From: Pocillopora verrucosa
Taxonomy: Eukaryota > Cnidaria > Anthozoa > Scleractinia > Pocilloporidae
DNA length: 64,000 bases
Assembly (NCBI RefSeq): GCF_036669915.1
Contig: NC_089315.1
Span: forward strand, 21,660,010 to 21,724,009
Direction of reading: 5' to 3'
Below the pieces are notes generated by a model. The model saw only the letters and a program-made list of their open reading frames with translations, was not told the DNA's origin and searched no databases. Position 1 is the first letter of the stretch. Each line of letters starts with the position of its first letter. Below, one piece after another: positions 1-14,400 of the stretch. Both the position numbers and the translations under genes were made by a program.

Positions 1-3000
1 CAAATTTTGGCTGGAACCGTGTATAGAATGATCATATAAATATAAAACTTTTCAATTTTCTCCTCTTCACATTCTATTTCTGCATCAAGGAGGTTGTGAA
101 ACCCAAAATGATAAAGAAGACGTGTGGCTCATTAACCAGTAAAATTGTGGAACTGATATTGACATTGTTAAGCATCTCTTGTTTACGCATGAATCATCAG
201 TTAGTCTTTGTTGCAGTTAGATTGGAGGTAAAATTTTAACTCGTCCCAGTTATCTCAGTCAGAACCAAAATTTTCTGTGCTGTTGGCTCTAAAGACGTAC
301 GTGACGTATTTTGAAAACTACTAGCAACACATGGGTGGGGGGAGTGGGATTGTTTCTGTTTAGATTAGGTTGGCAAGCTACTTCAAATGTTTTATTTACA
401 CAATCCTAAACTATCATAAAGTAAAAGATTAAATCAAACAAAACCGTCGGACGAACAAATGAAATCCAAATCAAACCTTACTGTTTTTCTTCTTTTGACC
501 TTCTCAGAAGTTTATTATAATTCAGTGCATGTCTGTAACAAGATACTATCACGCACGTTCATCCATGATCAAAGACGTCATCGCGAGATGCTTTATTTAT
601 TAATCTTGTTAAACAAATACGGCCGCGTAAATCAGGACTCATGGTTAAAAAATTCGGAATTCCTTCTAGTCTCCTGATCCTCTTTTTTTTTTAGTTCAAA
701 TTTTTTAAAAGAGGCTTAAACTTTCGAACTTATTAACAATTCTTTCATTCAACCGTAAACTTCATTACCCGTTTTGACTTGATCAATTTGTAATCACGTA
801 AAGTTTGCGTCGATAGGTCACGCAAATTTTTTTAGCACAGACACTGGATGAGTTGATGCTTTTTGCTGAAAATAAAAGTTATGAAATTTGTGCTCAAATC
901 TATTCGATATGGGTAAAAGGCTATCATTTTTCGATGTATGAAGCACTCGCATGAAAAAGTGATCCTGAACTGAATGCGTGACAAGATGGAGTGTTTACCC
1001 ATCACTGAATCTCGTGCAAGAAACGTCTTTTGTCGCTAAACTAAACACATATTATATTTTGTAGAACTCAAAACTTATACCGAAACAAATCAAAGGTTTT
1101 TTCGAAATTATTTCTCATTGGTTTTATCATGACGAGGTTTTTTTTTTAAATTCAATCAACCACGGTTTTGATTTCGGCCTTTTTTTTGTTTCTCATTTGT
1201 TTTAGTAGAACCCCAATTAACGATAAGGCTAAGAAACATAAAAGTTTTTCTCACCAAAAATTTAATTTAAGAGAGGGGTCATTTATAAAGGTTCATTTCC
1301 CGTTCCAATTTTTTTCCATAGCATTTACGACTGGTTCTTATGAATGACAAGAAAAACGTTGATTATGACGTTCAACAGACGTACTCAGGTCTCCTCGACT
1401 CGCAATTAAAAAGGGAAATACATACATTAGTGGGTCTTCGTTGGTCACTTAGCAAATTCGCTGTTCTCATCTAGATGGTTATTCGTCTGTTTAAGCCTCA
1501 GGAGAGTTTGAAGATTCTTTTTACTCTCATCTATTGTTAACCATACGATTCAGGACTGAAATGCCTAAAATGATTACAAAATTGACCCAATGACATCAGT
1601 AAACTGTACAAAAAAGGCACGTTTATCATTTCGCACGTATTAGTGATAGATCATAAAGATGGTTAAATTATCATACTCCATAAAAAAACAAAAACAAAAG
1701 ATGAATAAATAAATTGAAGAAAACAAAAAAAACAGAAAAAAATCCCCTGTGGCTGAGTTTTAATTTTAAAATAACACGTCATGGATAAATGCAAGACGAC
1801 TTGCATATCAAAAGTAGTTATTGATGAATCATCGCCTCCATAAAATTTTAATTTTTTAAAGGTCTAAATTTAAGTGTTTTCCTTTTTTTGCACAATTTTT
1901 CTCAGAATTCATTTAATGTCACCTCTGTCATTTTTGTGATCATTAAATTATCAGTCTTGGAAGTTATTTTCGATAGTTTTGCGTGTGCGTGTGTTTGTGA
2001 TTTATTTGCAGCAGAAGTCAACCTTCTCAAAACGTGTAGCAGCTGATAGTGATGGATTCGAAAAGCTTTTCCGAAACTCTAAGGAATTCGAAAGGAAGAT
2101 TAGCAGTTACAAACTGAAAAAAAATGTCTTGCGTTAGAGATTTCACCCTGAGCAAAAAATTAGGCTTGATTGTGGTAAAGCAGTATCGACATAAAATACA
2201 AACGAAAAAAACTAGATGGTATTCATCTTTTTGCCAGTGCAGATCACTTTCCGGACCGGACACTATTGAAAGTATTGTTTACAAGTTGTAGTTACGTCAA
2301 CAATAGGCTTTCTTTCAACAGAAAGGCTCGAAAAAATGGATCCTTTTATTTTGTGACATGCGAAATGCCGAAATAACAGCATCATCAAGAAACAAAATTT
2401 ATTAAGAAAAAAAACTGAAATGACGCTAGAAAAGGAAAAAGTGTTGTACAAAACGACAATTGTCTCGTTTTCGGATGTTTGGAGAGGCAGAAATGCGACA
2501 AGGAGCATTTTGCATGTCATTAAAAATCTTGAAATAAATAAATTAACAAAAACCTATCCATCACTAAGGGGTCTCCGGGCAATATTATCATTTGCAATTC
2601 AGCTTTTCTAACGAATGTGAAATGTTTTCTCCATAAAGTGAACGTCATCACTGGAAGTGAAAGAATTGGGTTTATTTTAAAAGCCGTCAGTGATACAGAA
2701 GCGACTTGTTTAGGGCAATACGTTTTATCATAGTGGGAGGACTCGGAACAGTGCTTGTTGACTTAAACTTGCTCAAGATTTGTTACCTTCTTCAAAGGCA
2801 AAGTTAAGTTTCTGCTTATTGGAGTAAATTGTCTCCTGTTGTTTTCGAAGATTCCAAAGAAGGCCAATCGGTAACTTATTAATAATTCAATGGTGTGTGC
2901 ACATTTCTATTGAAAGGCACCGAAACCTATGCTATTATTGCTAACTGCCTCAATCAACGACTTGTTTACAATTTACACGTATTGCGCATGAAACCTTTCA

Positions 3001-5390
3001 ACGAGTCACGGAAAGCCTACTGCGTATCTGCGTATTAAGTAACGTTGTCTTCATCACAAGCTGACGTTATTAAAACCCTTCTGAAAGCGTTCGGTCGAAA
3101 GCGACAGTTTTGTTTGTTTACATTCGTGGATCAGTGCGTTCGTTTGAAACTTTATTTTTGTTGACTGAAGGACGAAGGAATATAAACCGCCGATGTTCAG
3201 TTTTAAACCATCTGGCACTTCCGTCAGATAAAGCACCTGTATATTCGTTACCAGCGCTTCATCAAGTGCCAGGTTTGTCATTCGAACGCGTCATATTACA
3301 TCAACCTATATTTTACCTTCACAAACTTTACACTCATATTCGGCAGGTTGAATTGTACTTTTTAAATCCAGTCTTAACTAGGAAAACTGTGGTAATCCTG
3401 CCATCATCGCGTGTGTTGGGGAAATAACCCGATATCGCGTGTGTTTGGAATTTCATTCAAATGCTTCTAACGAAGACTCCGTCTGGCACCGTTTAGCATT
3501 CGATTTTAATGATTAGTTTGCAGTTGCGACGTTTACTTCAGAAAAGAACCGTTCCGCTTGTTTAAACGTCAAACCGAGGATCTCTGATTTTACGAGTTTT
3601 GGTTCGATGGTTATACATTTATATTGAATTTTGGTGGACTTATCTCACAGTATGGTCACAAGGACAAGAGCTTTTACTTTCACCTACAGGTAAATAATCT
3701 CCGAATGCTGTTTTTAAATATTTTTTGCTATTGGAGGCGGGATTTTGATTTCTTCTTAAACATAATTGTCACTTGTTCACCGCCAAGATATTTCTCTCTT
3801 CGACTAAATTTTACAAGACTCAGCTTAAACAGATATTGTAGACAAAAGAACCGAATTTAGACGGTGAAGCCGTTTGTTGCGCATGTTTTGCTTCGGTGTT
3901 AATATTAACACACAACTTAACTTTTTCCATAATTTCACGTTCTTTTCATTACACTGTGATACTTGTTTTTGGTTATTTCGAGTCGTAACTCAGTTTTTTA
4001 CATTTCAAACTCAATATTTATTTTGTTATGCGAAATTGCCCCTTTTTCTCCGTAGTAAATTCAATTTGTAGTCATTTTGTAAAGATATGTTAATATGCAA
4101 AAGATGCAGTTGTCTTTAAATGTATTAATTTTCCCTACAAATTTTATCGCGAGTACGTCAGTGCTAAAAGGGGTCATGACATGACAGATTTGCGAAAACC
4201 TTTCTCATAGGAGGAAGTTTAGGCAATGTGAAAGAGCAAGGGAATTAACACGACATCAATTTTTTTTAAGCCTCTCTCGAAAGTGATAATAGATAGAGTT
4301 CTGCACTGGTGTTTCAAGTCATTATTGTTCAAATTAATGTATATTTTTTATGACGGTGCATTATTTTGATTTACTCGTAAGACGTGGTACAAAGTTGTGT
4401 GCGCATGTTTTTTTTAAATTTTATTTTAGGGGATATACGAGATCCCCATATTCTAATGTATCCAGTTAACAATCGAGGACTGAATTTTTGTTGCAAGAGA
4501 GTTATGTTTTTGTCATATGTTGAGTCACGTCTTCCTTAAGTCTATTTTATTTATGTTATTCTGATTTTCATTTTGAAATGCAGTGATTTAAGGGAATAGA
4601 TCTTAAAACTAAATTAACATAGCTGGATGGAGCTGGTCCAATGTCTGAGAAATATATTTGTTTGTGAGTTGTTTGCATTAGCTGACACTAGAATTGATCA
4701 AAAAACAAAACTGAATGCAACAAAAAACAACTCTAGTTACTTCAGGGGTATATTTTAGACATTTTATGTGCTGGTTTATAGTAAAACAATGTTTTGGCCA
4801 TGAAAGGTCTTAAAAAGTTTGGCAAAGTATTTTTGAGTCGCTTGGAAAACTAGTTAAGTATTTATGATTTCCATACTCCAAATGGCAATAATCCTTTGTT
4901 GCACAAAGGATGCTTGACAATACCACAAGAATGCAATTTTGGTTGAATTTTGGTAACAAAATGTACATTTACCTTTTGATCATTTGTATGCTCTTCCCTG
5001 AAATTTTTAGGCATAATATTCATTTCTTTCATTAGTGGCTGATAATGCTCTAGACTTAAACAAAGTTGACCAATTTAGACAGATTAAATTTGTAATTTTA
5101 TTTTTTAAATAAGAAAGATAAACAATCTTGCAAGAGAAAAGATGCTCCATTATATCTTTCCATTTACAAAAAATTACCCTAATGTTTCTTCAGCTTCAGT
5201 ATTTTCAATTACCTTTAAGAACAAATAAATTTGATTCAATTCAGAGTTTGTAGCATAGTAATTAAAATAATGGTTACATCAATAGCTATAGTGACGATAA
5301 TAATACCTAATATAATCGCTGGTTTGGTAGCTTACATTGTTTTTTCTTTTTTTAATCAATTTGTTTTCCTAACAATTTTAATTTGTTTAG
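1..5390. other. Non-coding upstream region of the GARNL3 homologue
   Basis: No ORF here resembles a known protein, and the short open frames are on both strands with no codon-level similarity I recognise. The sequence is AT-rich with many homopolymer runs. Position 3,690 begins a good splice donor (CAG|GTAAAT), so a non-coding first exon of the downstream gene could end at 3,689. The acceptor at 5,389-5,390 shows that the first coding exon of that gene is preceded by an intron. The position of the promoter cannot be read from the sequence. Confidence 0.4.
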
Positions 5391-5437
5391 CTGGCTAATG
5401 ATACTGGGCAGCATTAACATCTAAATGGAACCTTTAA

Positions 5438-8400
5438 ATGGAATATTTAATTGTAAAAACTCACAGACCAACTTGCCACTTTGACACTTTGACACTTTGC
5501 TCTCCTGTTACTAGTGCTCCTTCTCCTGATATTGGTCGAAGATCTGGTTTGAGCCGAAAACACTATTATGGCTCACTGGAAGCTGTAAGTATACAACAAT
5601 TTACATTCAGACGATGGTATTTAGTAATATATAGATTTAGTAAAGCCTAAAAGCAGAGCTCACATTTTTTTCCCACACGTCTCATCAACAAAACTACAAA
5701 AAAAACAAAACTATTAATGGATTTTCATTTGCAACTTCTCTGTGTCCATGTAGAGAACTGATTCTTTTATAGATGCTATAGGGTTAAATTTTTAAGTCAT
5801 TAGGCAATTTTGGGGGGTCTCCATAAAAAAGCTTACAATAAGAGGCTGAAAATTTTCAAAAACAGGAAAGAAAATTGTGCAAACCGTTAAAAAGTTTTCC
5901 CAACAATATGCAACAAGAAAATGTAAATTAATCTTGAACCCAGAGTCTCCTTAGCTGAGTGTTGTGCACACGTTATGCTCAAACATCTGAAAAAGAGTAG
6001 AGCTATGGCATTGATGTGCCCGCAGTACAGTTAGCAGCGCATGCTAAAGGTAGCACCTTGTGGTGCAGTTGGTCGTACGGTCGTAGGGTCGTATGCTCTT
6101 AAGTCCAATTTTCTTGGCTTGATGGGTTTCTACTATTTCATATGATTATGGGGCTACACTGCGCACGCTGTGAGCTCCTCTATTATTTTAGTTAGTTGTC
6201 ATAAAACTTAGTTCTTGCAGTTCTCTTGTCCCAGTGCTAGGATAGTTGAAGATGTTTTTCAGTCATTCAAGTACATAGAAGTAACCGACCTTACAGTTGA
6301 GCTGTATTCATCGCCAATTTCTCATCTGTTTTATTTTGCTTTATACAGATTAACAGTGTGCATCAAAGTGGAAGTGACTTGAGTGACAATGCAGGGCGGT
6401 TCAGAATGGAGAGTGGTGAAATTGGCATGCAGCCATCAGTGCCACAGGTAGGTGTCAAAAATTGAGTAATACTGTAGTTTATTTAAAAAAAAACAAAAGA
6501 AACAATCTGAGAGGTATGTCTATTCAAGCACAATGCAAGGAATGTAGGGAGGTAGTCAACCACTTTCAAGCCAATTATATTGTTCCTTAGATTAAGAATA
6601 CTCAGCTGTTTTTCTATGAGTATCCTGCAGCATTTTAACCTATTCTATCACGTTCCTGTTGTTAAGAATGGATTAGCTACAAGGCAAGGAAGTGGGGTAC
6701 ACCTTGAGAATCCTGAGTTCCAAACAAGATGGTACTTCAAGTATTTTCTGGGAAAAGGTAACTTTTTACTTTTCCACAGATCTCTTTCAATTTGGTTTAC
6801 TTTTTTGTATTTAACAAATAATCCTTTAATGTATACAAGGTAAGAGATCATGTTAAAAACCATATTTTTTAAAACAGACCCGACATTTTGTAAATTTAGT
6901 CACAAAAAAACTTTTTTAAAGTAACTTCTAACAGTTCATATTAGCTTTCCGAGGACTTCTTTGGATTGATTGGTTGTATAGTGGTATTGTAACAGGTTTT
7001 AGCAGAGTACAGTTCTGATCTCTTTGTTGTATTTATATTATTCCAATCTTAATAGTTCATCAGAATTTTGTTGGCATCGATGGAAGCAAGAGTCCTTTTG
7101 TTCTATCTGTTTGCCTGACAGATTCAGATAACTATGGTGTTCCACAATACCGAGCCATTCTTTGGAGGAAAACAGTAAGCTTTGTAGTTTGCTTTGGTGT
7201 GAGAGGAATTCTTGACTTGTACAATTTGATATTAACAATGAATTCTAGCCTTTTTTTTGTTTTCTCGTTTGCTTGATTCTGTAACTCATTTTAATGTTAA
7301 GGAAAGCAAAGGGATCCCGTTGTTTGTTTATTAAACTAAAGGTCTTTGAGATGTTATATGCAAAACTGAATGCTTTTCCTATTAGTTAATTTGTCAGAAA
7401 TTATAAAAGTTACATGAAATAATGAGCAAACAGTTGGTTATGCCTCAGTACAAGGACTTCAAGTGTAATGACCTTTAATTGGGTCTTGCTCTGAATTTGT
7501 TTATTTTTTGTATACTAGTAGTTTTTTCTTACAACAAAAATGAAAACACATTTTAACTTTGGTTTTAGGGTGGTCAGAAGCTGTGCATTCCATACCAGCC
7601 AAACAAACCGATTTCTCCAAAGACTGTACTACAGTAAGTACCATTTCTTACTCAAAGATCAAAAGGATGATGATACTAAGACAAAGAGATTTCAGTACAA
7701 GTGCGTTATGCAAAAGACATAAAACCCAATTATTATGAAAAATTAGTGAACACCCTGAGAGAAACTTTGACAGAAAGGAAGAAAATGCAAATCTTATCTT
7801 ATCATGTTCAAATTATTTCTAGAACACTGAACGAAAGGGAAGAAGTTGAGACTGGTTTATTACTGAAAGCATGCGATATTATTGGGCATTTTTAAATGTT
7901 ACGGGTTTTTGAAACACTAAAGGTTTCAGAGACATGATACTTGTAACTTATATGTTGTCTGCCTAGCTGTTGATTTTCTCTCTCACAGCGTTATTTTCCT
8001 GCTCAACCTCACGCAACATTTACGTAGATGGTAAGAGTCGGTCAATTATCATAAATTTTTCTTTTTCTGTGTCTGTTAGAGCGTATGGAGTTGACAAGTT
8101 TGACAAAGGTCCCAGAGAGGTGCTAAACCGTGAATTGCAAAAGGTTAGGCTCATAGATTCGAGTAGTTATTAGTAGTCTAGGTTTTAAGCCAATTACTTC
8201 AACCAGAAGAATACAACTTAAATATGCTTATTACCAAAACTATAACAGAATTCTCGAACGTGATTGGTTATCATCATCCCGATTTGAGCACTAATAGGTT
8301 AGTGTATGCGTCATGCTTGTAATTGGACAGTGTAATAGGACAATTAAAGGGACAGTTAACCGTCATACCTGTGTAAGTGAATAGAACGCGTCATGTGCGC

Positions 8401-11400
8401 GCTGTTGTCGTACATTTCGTTTTTTTTTTATGAAAATGTATAACCGATCTAGTTTCTTTCCCAAATTTTGTCATAGTTTTGATTGATTGGTAACAGGACT
8501 TCGTGTCGTTCAATTCTATCCGTAATCATACTCGTGATTAACAAATCGGACTCCCGCTTCCCGGTCGTCCGATTTTGTTAATCACTCGTATGATTATAGA
8601 CCGAATTGGACTCCACTCGGTTCTATTACCATTATTAATTGTACTGAGAACATAGCTAATAAGGATTTCATAACAGTATATGCGTCTTGTGGTGCAAGTT
8701 TTTTTAAAATTTTCATTAGCAGCTGCATCAAACTTTTCCACCCTTTAGAATGCTTTTTTCTTTTTGTTTCTAGTTGCCTTTTGGCAGGTCTAATTTTCTA
8801 CGTCACAAAAAATGACTCAGTCGAAACTATCGGGAAAGCCCTCTGTTAATGAAACAAGGTTTACAATACTTTCGTTCACGCTCTTAAATTCTACATAATC
8901 ATCGTAAGAGTAAAGAGAAGGTGGGCCACGATTACCTTCATTCCACAATTTGGCATAGAAACTGAAGCCTCGTTCACATTACACCGATGATATTGACAGG
9001 AGGATTTTCAGTTTTCTTAGGGAGACAGCTCTCGTTCGTTAGGCGAGAAAAATATCTCAGCCCAGTCCCCTGTTCTGTAGTAGAATGTCCCCTCTCACAT
9101 ACTTTGCCAACACACACGTTGCTTATTTGTGTTCTTTTTTCTATTATTCTGTAGGAATTGCTGGTTTTGGAAGAACAGGAGGTAAAGCAAGTTGTACATT
9201 GTGTTGTGAGTTCATTCTAAATTTCCAATTTGGGTTGTATAGCAACATCACTCAGTAAAGCGTGTTAAGACTTTTATGCCATTTTTTCTGCAGGGATCCG
9301 TAAACTTTAAGTTTGGAGTTCTGTATGCAAAACAGGGACAAACAACTGATGATGAAATGTTTAGTAATGGTAAATATTCTCGCTAGTCACTGTAACTATA
9401 CAGTTGTTTGCCTTTGTCTTGATAGTACTAATTTTCTGTTAAGGATGTATCGGAGCGATTTTTCAGACTAAGGTTCTCCTAATGTCCAGTTTACTTTGAA
9501 AAGTGTTCTGTTGTTCATTCCACGAAAACGTATACTGAGTAGAATTTCCGCACGCTCGTAATGAAGTAGCGTTGAATTCCTGACATACCCGAGTGCTGTG
9601 TTTGGAAACCGCGATGGTGGTCAATTCCTATCAGCGTGAGAGCTTAGTGTTCTACATGGAGGCTATTGAACACCTCAAAGATAATGTGTTTCGCCCAAGT
9701 CAGCTCTCCCAAGAGACATTTGTTGGGTTATATGTTATAAAGAGAGTTAATAACTGTTTGTATGGAACATTCTACAAGTATCCATTCAGTGCATTTTATG
9801 TCTCACCCAAGTACTGAACCTTTTGCAGTGAAGGTCAGCGAAGATTTCGAGCGTTTCCTAGAACTGCTGGGTGACAAGATAGAACTCAAGGGCTGGCAAA
9901 AGTATCGTGGGGGACTCGACGTCAAAAGTAGGTCTGATAAATTTAGAAGGTTTTCGTTTTCGTAGCTTACTTAAACAGGCCACTCGGGCAAAAGACCATA
10001 TGAAGGTTTTCATATCGTGATAACACAAACCGTCCGCACACTTTGCGCTCCGACAACCTGCAAAAGTGCAAAAATAGTAGAAAAACAACCCTTTGTTGTT
10101 ATCAGTTTCCTTTTTTGTTTTTGTTTTGTTTTTGTTATTTTTTCTTAACTGGTACTGCCCCCGTTTAAACATCACTTCTCAACCAAAAAAAATTTCATTG
10201 TTCGTACTTTTGATTTATACAAGAAGGAAGCTATTGCTCTTTGTAGTTCTAGTTTCCTATTGGCTGCCATCATCAGGATGGCTCCGATCACGATAAATGG
10301 AATGTAAATGCGTTTGGCTTTTTTTTCCCCGGAATGCTGCTGAAAATCATGCCGGGCCACCACAGACAGCCTGAAAACTTTCCTCTCATTACCATGAATG
10401 CAATTTGGCCGGGACCTATTTTTACTTCTGAGTCATCGAAACATTTTGATAATGGAGTAAATCACCCTAGAACTCATCAAAATTACCGTGGCCAAGTGTT
10501 GAACGTTAGTACCGCCAATTCATGGTTACGGCATTGGATTACTCGCTCCAACAGTTAGTTGCACTATATATATATTAAGTGTTACTATTTCTTCAGTGTC
10601 TCAAGTTGAAAGCTCCACCTCTTTTGGATTTCGAGTTTCTTATTTCTATTTCCTTTTCCTTTTTTTCCTTTTTTTTTCGCTGTAGACAACATGACTGGCT
10701 TCCAGTCTCTTTACACAATTTACGAAGGACATGAAATTATGTTCCACGTGTCCACTTTGCTGCCCTTCACACCTGACAATCCACAACAGGTTAGCAATTC
10801 ATTAGAATTCAGTTAATCTTCATGATGGTTAAGAATAAAACTCACCGCAGCATTTCCTTGAATCTTACATTCATCTTTATAAACAGCTTTTTTATTAGGC
10901 TTTGAAAGTTTGTTTAATGCTTCTATTTTAAGGGTGGAAGGAGAAAATTGGAAAACATTCCAAAAGTGGAGGCCCACCTATATTTGATGAGTAAGCCTTT
11001 GGTCGCTATCGGCGGATTGGTGCCTTCAGCGGCGCGATGTTAAGCCAGCACAGACGTGTAAATTGAATGAAGTTTTTTTTTCTACCATTTCAGGTGGAGC
11101 GCAAACGCCATATAGGAAATGACATTGTTATTATTGTCTTCCAAGACTGGGATGGGAAGTCTTCGTTTAGTCCTCCAGCTATAAAATCCAAGTTTGTTCG
11201 TATCCTTTATTGATAACTAGGGAATGGTCATGATGTGTGAACTAACTCGAATCAATTACCTTCTCTTCTCCCGAAAGAAGACTATATTGGACTCGCTGTT
11301 GTGGTTGTAAGGCTTAACATACAACTGTTGAGACCCTTAACCTTCTTTAAGACATATACGCTCTTGTTTCTTTCAACAAATCGGACAACAGCTATCGGTA

Positions 11401-14400
11401 AGGTCTCCGGCTCCTTAGTTTTGATTTAGCTTTGTGAGCTACTTATAAGTCCATACGGAAATGGGAAACGAGATAATGTGTTGTTCTCTGTTTGACAGGT
11501 TGACAGTGTTCTCTGAAAAGAATGTGCCAATCTTCGGCCCACCATTACCATGCCCACCGGTTTTCAGTAATCACCAGGAATTCAGAGACTTCCTTCTGGT
11601 CAAATGTAAGAGCGTCTTGTTTTTTTCAAAACGCTGGTAACATTCCTCTCGGTTCTCCGGTCATTGAACTTTGTTCCTCTCTCTGTTTCCAGTAATGAAT
11701 GGGAGAAAGCCGCCTACGGATCACCTACGTTTAGTAACAGGCGTCAGCGAACACTGGACAGCCTTATAACTAGGCTTCTCCAAGACCACATCCATGAGGT
11801 ATATCTGGATTTCCTTTAAAAGAAGATTTCTAAGTAAGAGACAGAGGGATGAGCTTCAATGGAGACGTCGGACAATTGTCCAATAACTAAGGACATACAA
11901 GCGAGAAAGTAACATGTATTTGGTAGTTCGGGGGAAGGCTTTAAACGTCCAACAGTAAATATCCTGATAAACTGCTTTTCCGCTTATTAATAAGTATGTT
12001 TAGCTGAAAGAATCGACGTAACGTTTATATCGTAATAGGCATGATATTTTTCAAGGAAGCTTGCTGATGATAACTTGAAAATATCTTAAATGTTTTTCTG
12101 ACCTCTGATTTCTCCTGAATGTAGAAACTTGGCGCCCGTAAATCGTGGAATGACGTTATCACGGACCAATCTCGAGGCAATCGGCGGAAAGGAATGGAAA
12201 GAGAGCAAGCTTTTCTTCAGTTCGGCCAGGTGAAAGAACTCGTGTTTGCAAATTATCAGATTACGTAAAATCTAATAAATCTGATGTTTTAAATACATCT
12301 CAATGTTAAATACCAAAGTTATATTGAGTCTCATGTTTTCTTTTTCATTTCCTATAACTCACTAAGGATCAACTGATAATGAAACTGATAACAAACCGAT
12401 GAAAGACGTCTTGACAAGAATATGCTTTCGTTTCTTTCCAGTCGTTAAAACTGAACAAAATAGTGAAAGGCGATGCACCAACAAGTCTAGCGAGTACGTC
12501 AGGGAACTTGAAAGTTGAGGTATACTGATAACTTTTTAAGTGATTCAGTTTGAAAATAAATCGGGCTTATTTCTAGTTCATTCTTGATTACAGCTGTTGT
12601 TTTTACTCTTTCTTTCTTGTTCATAGCCGTGGAAGCCTCAGTGTATTTTGGAGGACTTTTCAACAAAGATATTTTGCGGGGATTCTTGGGGTAAGGTGAT
12701 GGTCAGTCAAGTGAAATTCAGCAGTACACAATAAGGGTATTGGTCTCCTGTGCACTACGGTGTAGCTGGAGATTATGTCGTTCACTGAATATTTATTCAA
12801 TTGAAAAGGTTTGTTCGCGACTTCATTTGTCGTTGTGCCGTATAACGTCAGGGAAATCGTTAAAATCGCCGAAACCTTCTTCAAATAGGTGTACTACAAA
12901 TATTCCTCCATGGCAAGAACTTTGACGCACGCCGGTGCGAACTAAAATCGCCTCTCCCTGCCCCTGCCCGAGATGACAGGTTACCCATGCCCCCTCTGTC
13001 CTCTGTGTTCATTCTCGTTGAAACTCGGCCTAGGTCACTTAGAGAGGCTCGCTTAATACTTTTCCATTTTATCTTGGAGTTTGTACTAAAGAAGAGACAT
13101 GAACTGGCTCAGCAGATGTACGTGACGAATTATTCCTCTTGTCCCTTTTGCATTCTTGTTTCCCCGCCGGGTTCATAGAAATTTTTGGACTCACTTTATA
13201 CATTTTGAACGACTTTGGCTTTCATTTACAGGTGATAGTTTAGTTCTGGGAACAGAGGATGGCATTCAAATGCTTCAAGGTAATAATAACACGTTACATA
13301 TTTATTACATATATACTGATGTCGCTTTGTACTTAACCTCGGTTTTGCTGTGCCTGAAGTTGCAATCAGTGGGAATTCTGAACAGGAATCGAACCCTCAA
13401 ACTTCTGGGTAGTGGATTTAAAGTTTGAAATTTTGTACTCTTATTATATATTTCAGTCTAGTTTTGTTGCCCACGCTTAAGAATGGTTCCATACGAGTTA
13501 CTGACTAGATTTGTTTTCCTTCATTCCGTGATGCGCAATCGATCTGCATGGGTAACTTTTCCTTTCTGTTGGTATTTTCTGTATCTTTTGTCAAAAACTT
13601 CTGAAGTTATGTTGGTTTTCTATTTCAGGAGCAAAAAGGCGCTATATATTTGATAAATCAGTGGTTGCGAAACAAATCAACGTAGTGGAAGCTTTTGGGC
13701 TTCTTCTTTTTCGAGTGGACAAAGGTAAAGAGTTCCACTCCTCCAAGTTGTACGTCTTTAAACTGACAGACTTCGAAGACGAAGATGAAGAACCAAAGAA
13801 CCGGCAATTTTGCAAAAATCACAGAGTCGAGAAAAGCAAAGGTAAGCTTAGATCACAGAGGGAATCTCTCGAACCCAAAGGTAGAGAACATCTCAAGGAA
13901 ATCTTCACGTAGTCATTCTGTAACCATTTCTTATTTTTCCGTGTCATGCCTCTATTCATCGCTCTTACCTTTTAACATCTGTTGCTGTAGGCAACTCTCG
14001 CTAAGGAAAAAACCTTTTTATGTTCGTTTCTAAAACTTTTTGACGGCATATTTAGGATGCCATTTGTTCGCCGTGAGTCAGTCGGGTGATGGTGAACTGA
14101 AGCTTGCAGTGGCTGTTGGGAGGAAAGTAGCGCTATTACGCTGGAAGCATCCTGTGGTGTGGAGCACTTGGACTGTAGGAAACATCAAAGATGTGGCGGA
14201 TGGATTTGAGATCATCAAGGTATCATTTAAACTATTTCAACTGGGAATACTTGTCCAGTGTGACTGGGACAGAGTTTAACCCTCCCCTCCCCCTTCTATT
14301 GTTTCTTTCTTCCTCTTCGCCCACCTGGAGTTCGTAGCCTAACTCTTCTTCTTCTCAGTCTGAAGCTAATCACGGCGGTCATGAAAGGATCCGAGAGTCC

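Noticed and set aside
3110-3427. 105-codon plus-strand frame upstream of GARNL3
   Set aside because: Overlaps an antisense frame of similar length, no family motif, and it cannot join in frame to the first recognised coding exon.
6041-6130. Possible tRNA-like segment with TGGTCGTACGGTCGTAGGGTCG
   Set aside because: No cloverleaf with acceptor and T-arm could be formed; it is a short internal repeat of GGTCGTA.
9593-9817. 74-codon frame just before GARNL3 exon 9
   Set aside because: Lies in the intron; phase-matched exons 9294-9369 and 9829-9927 join directly, and its sequence has no counterpart in the family.
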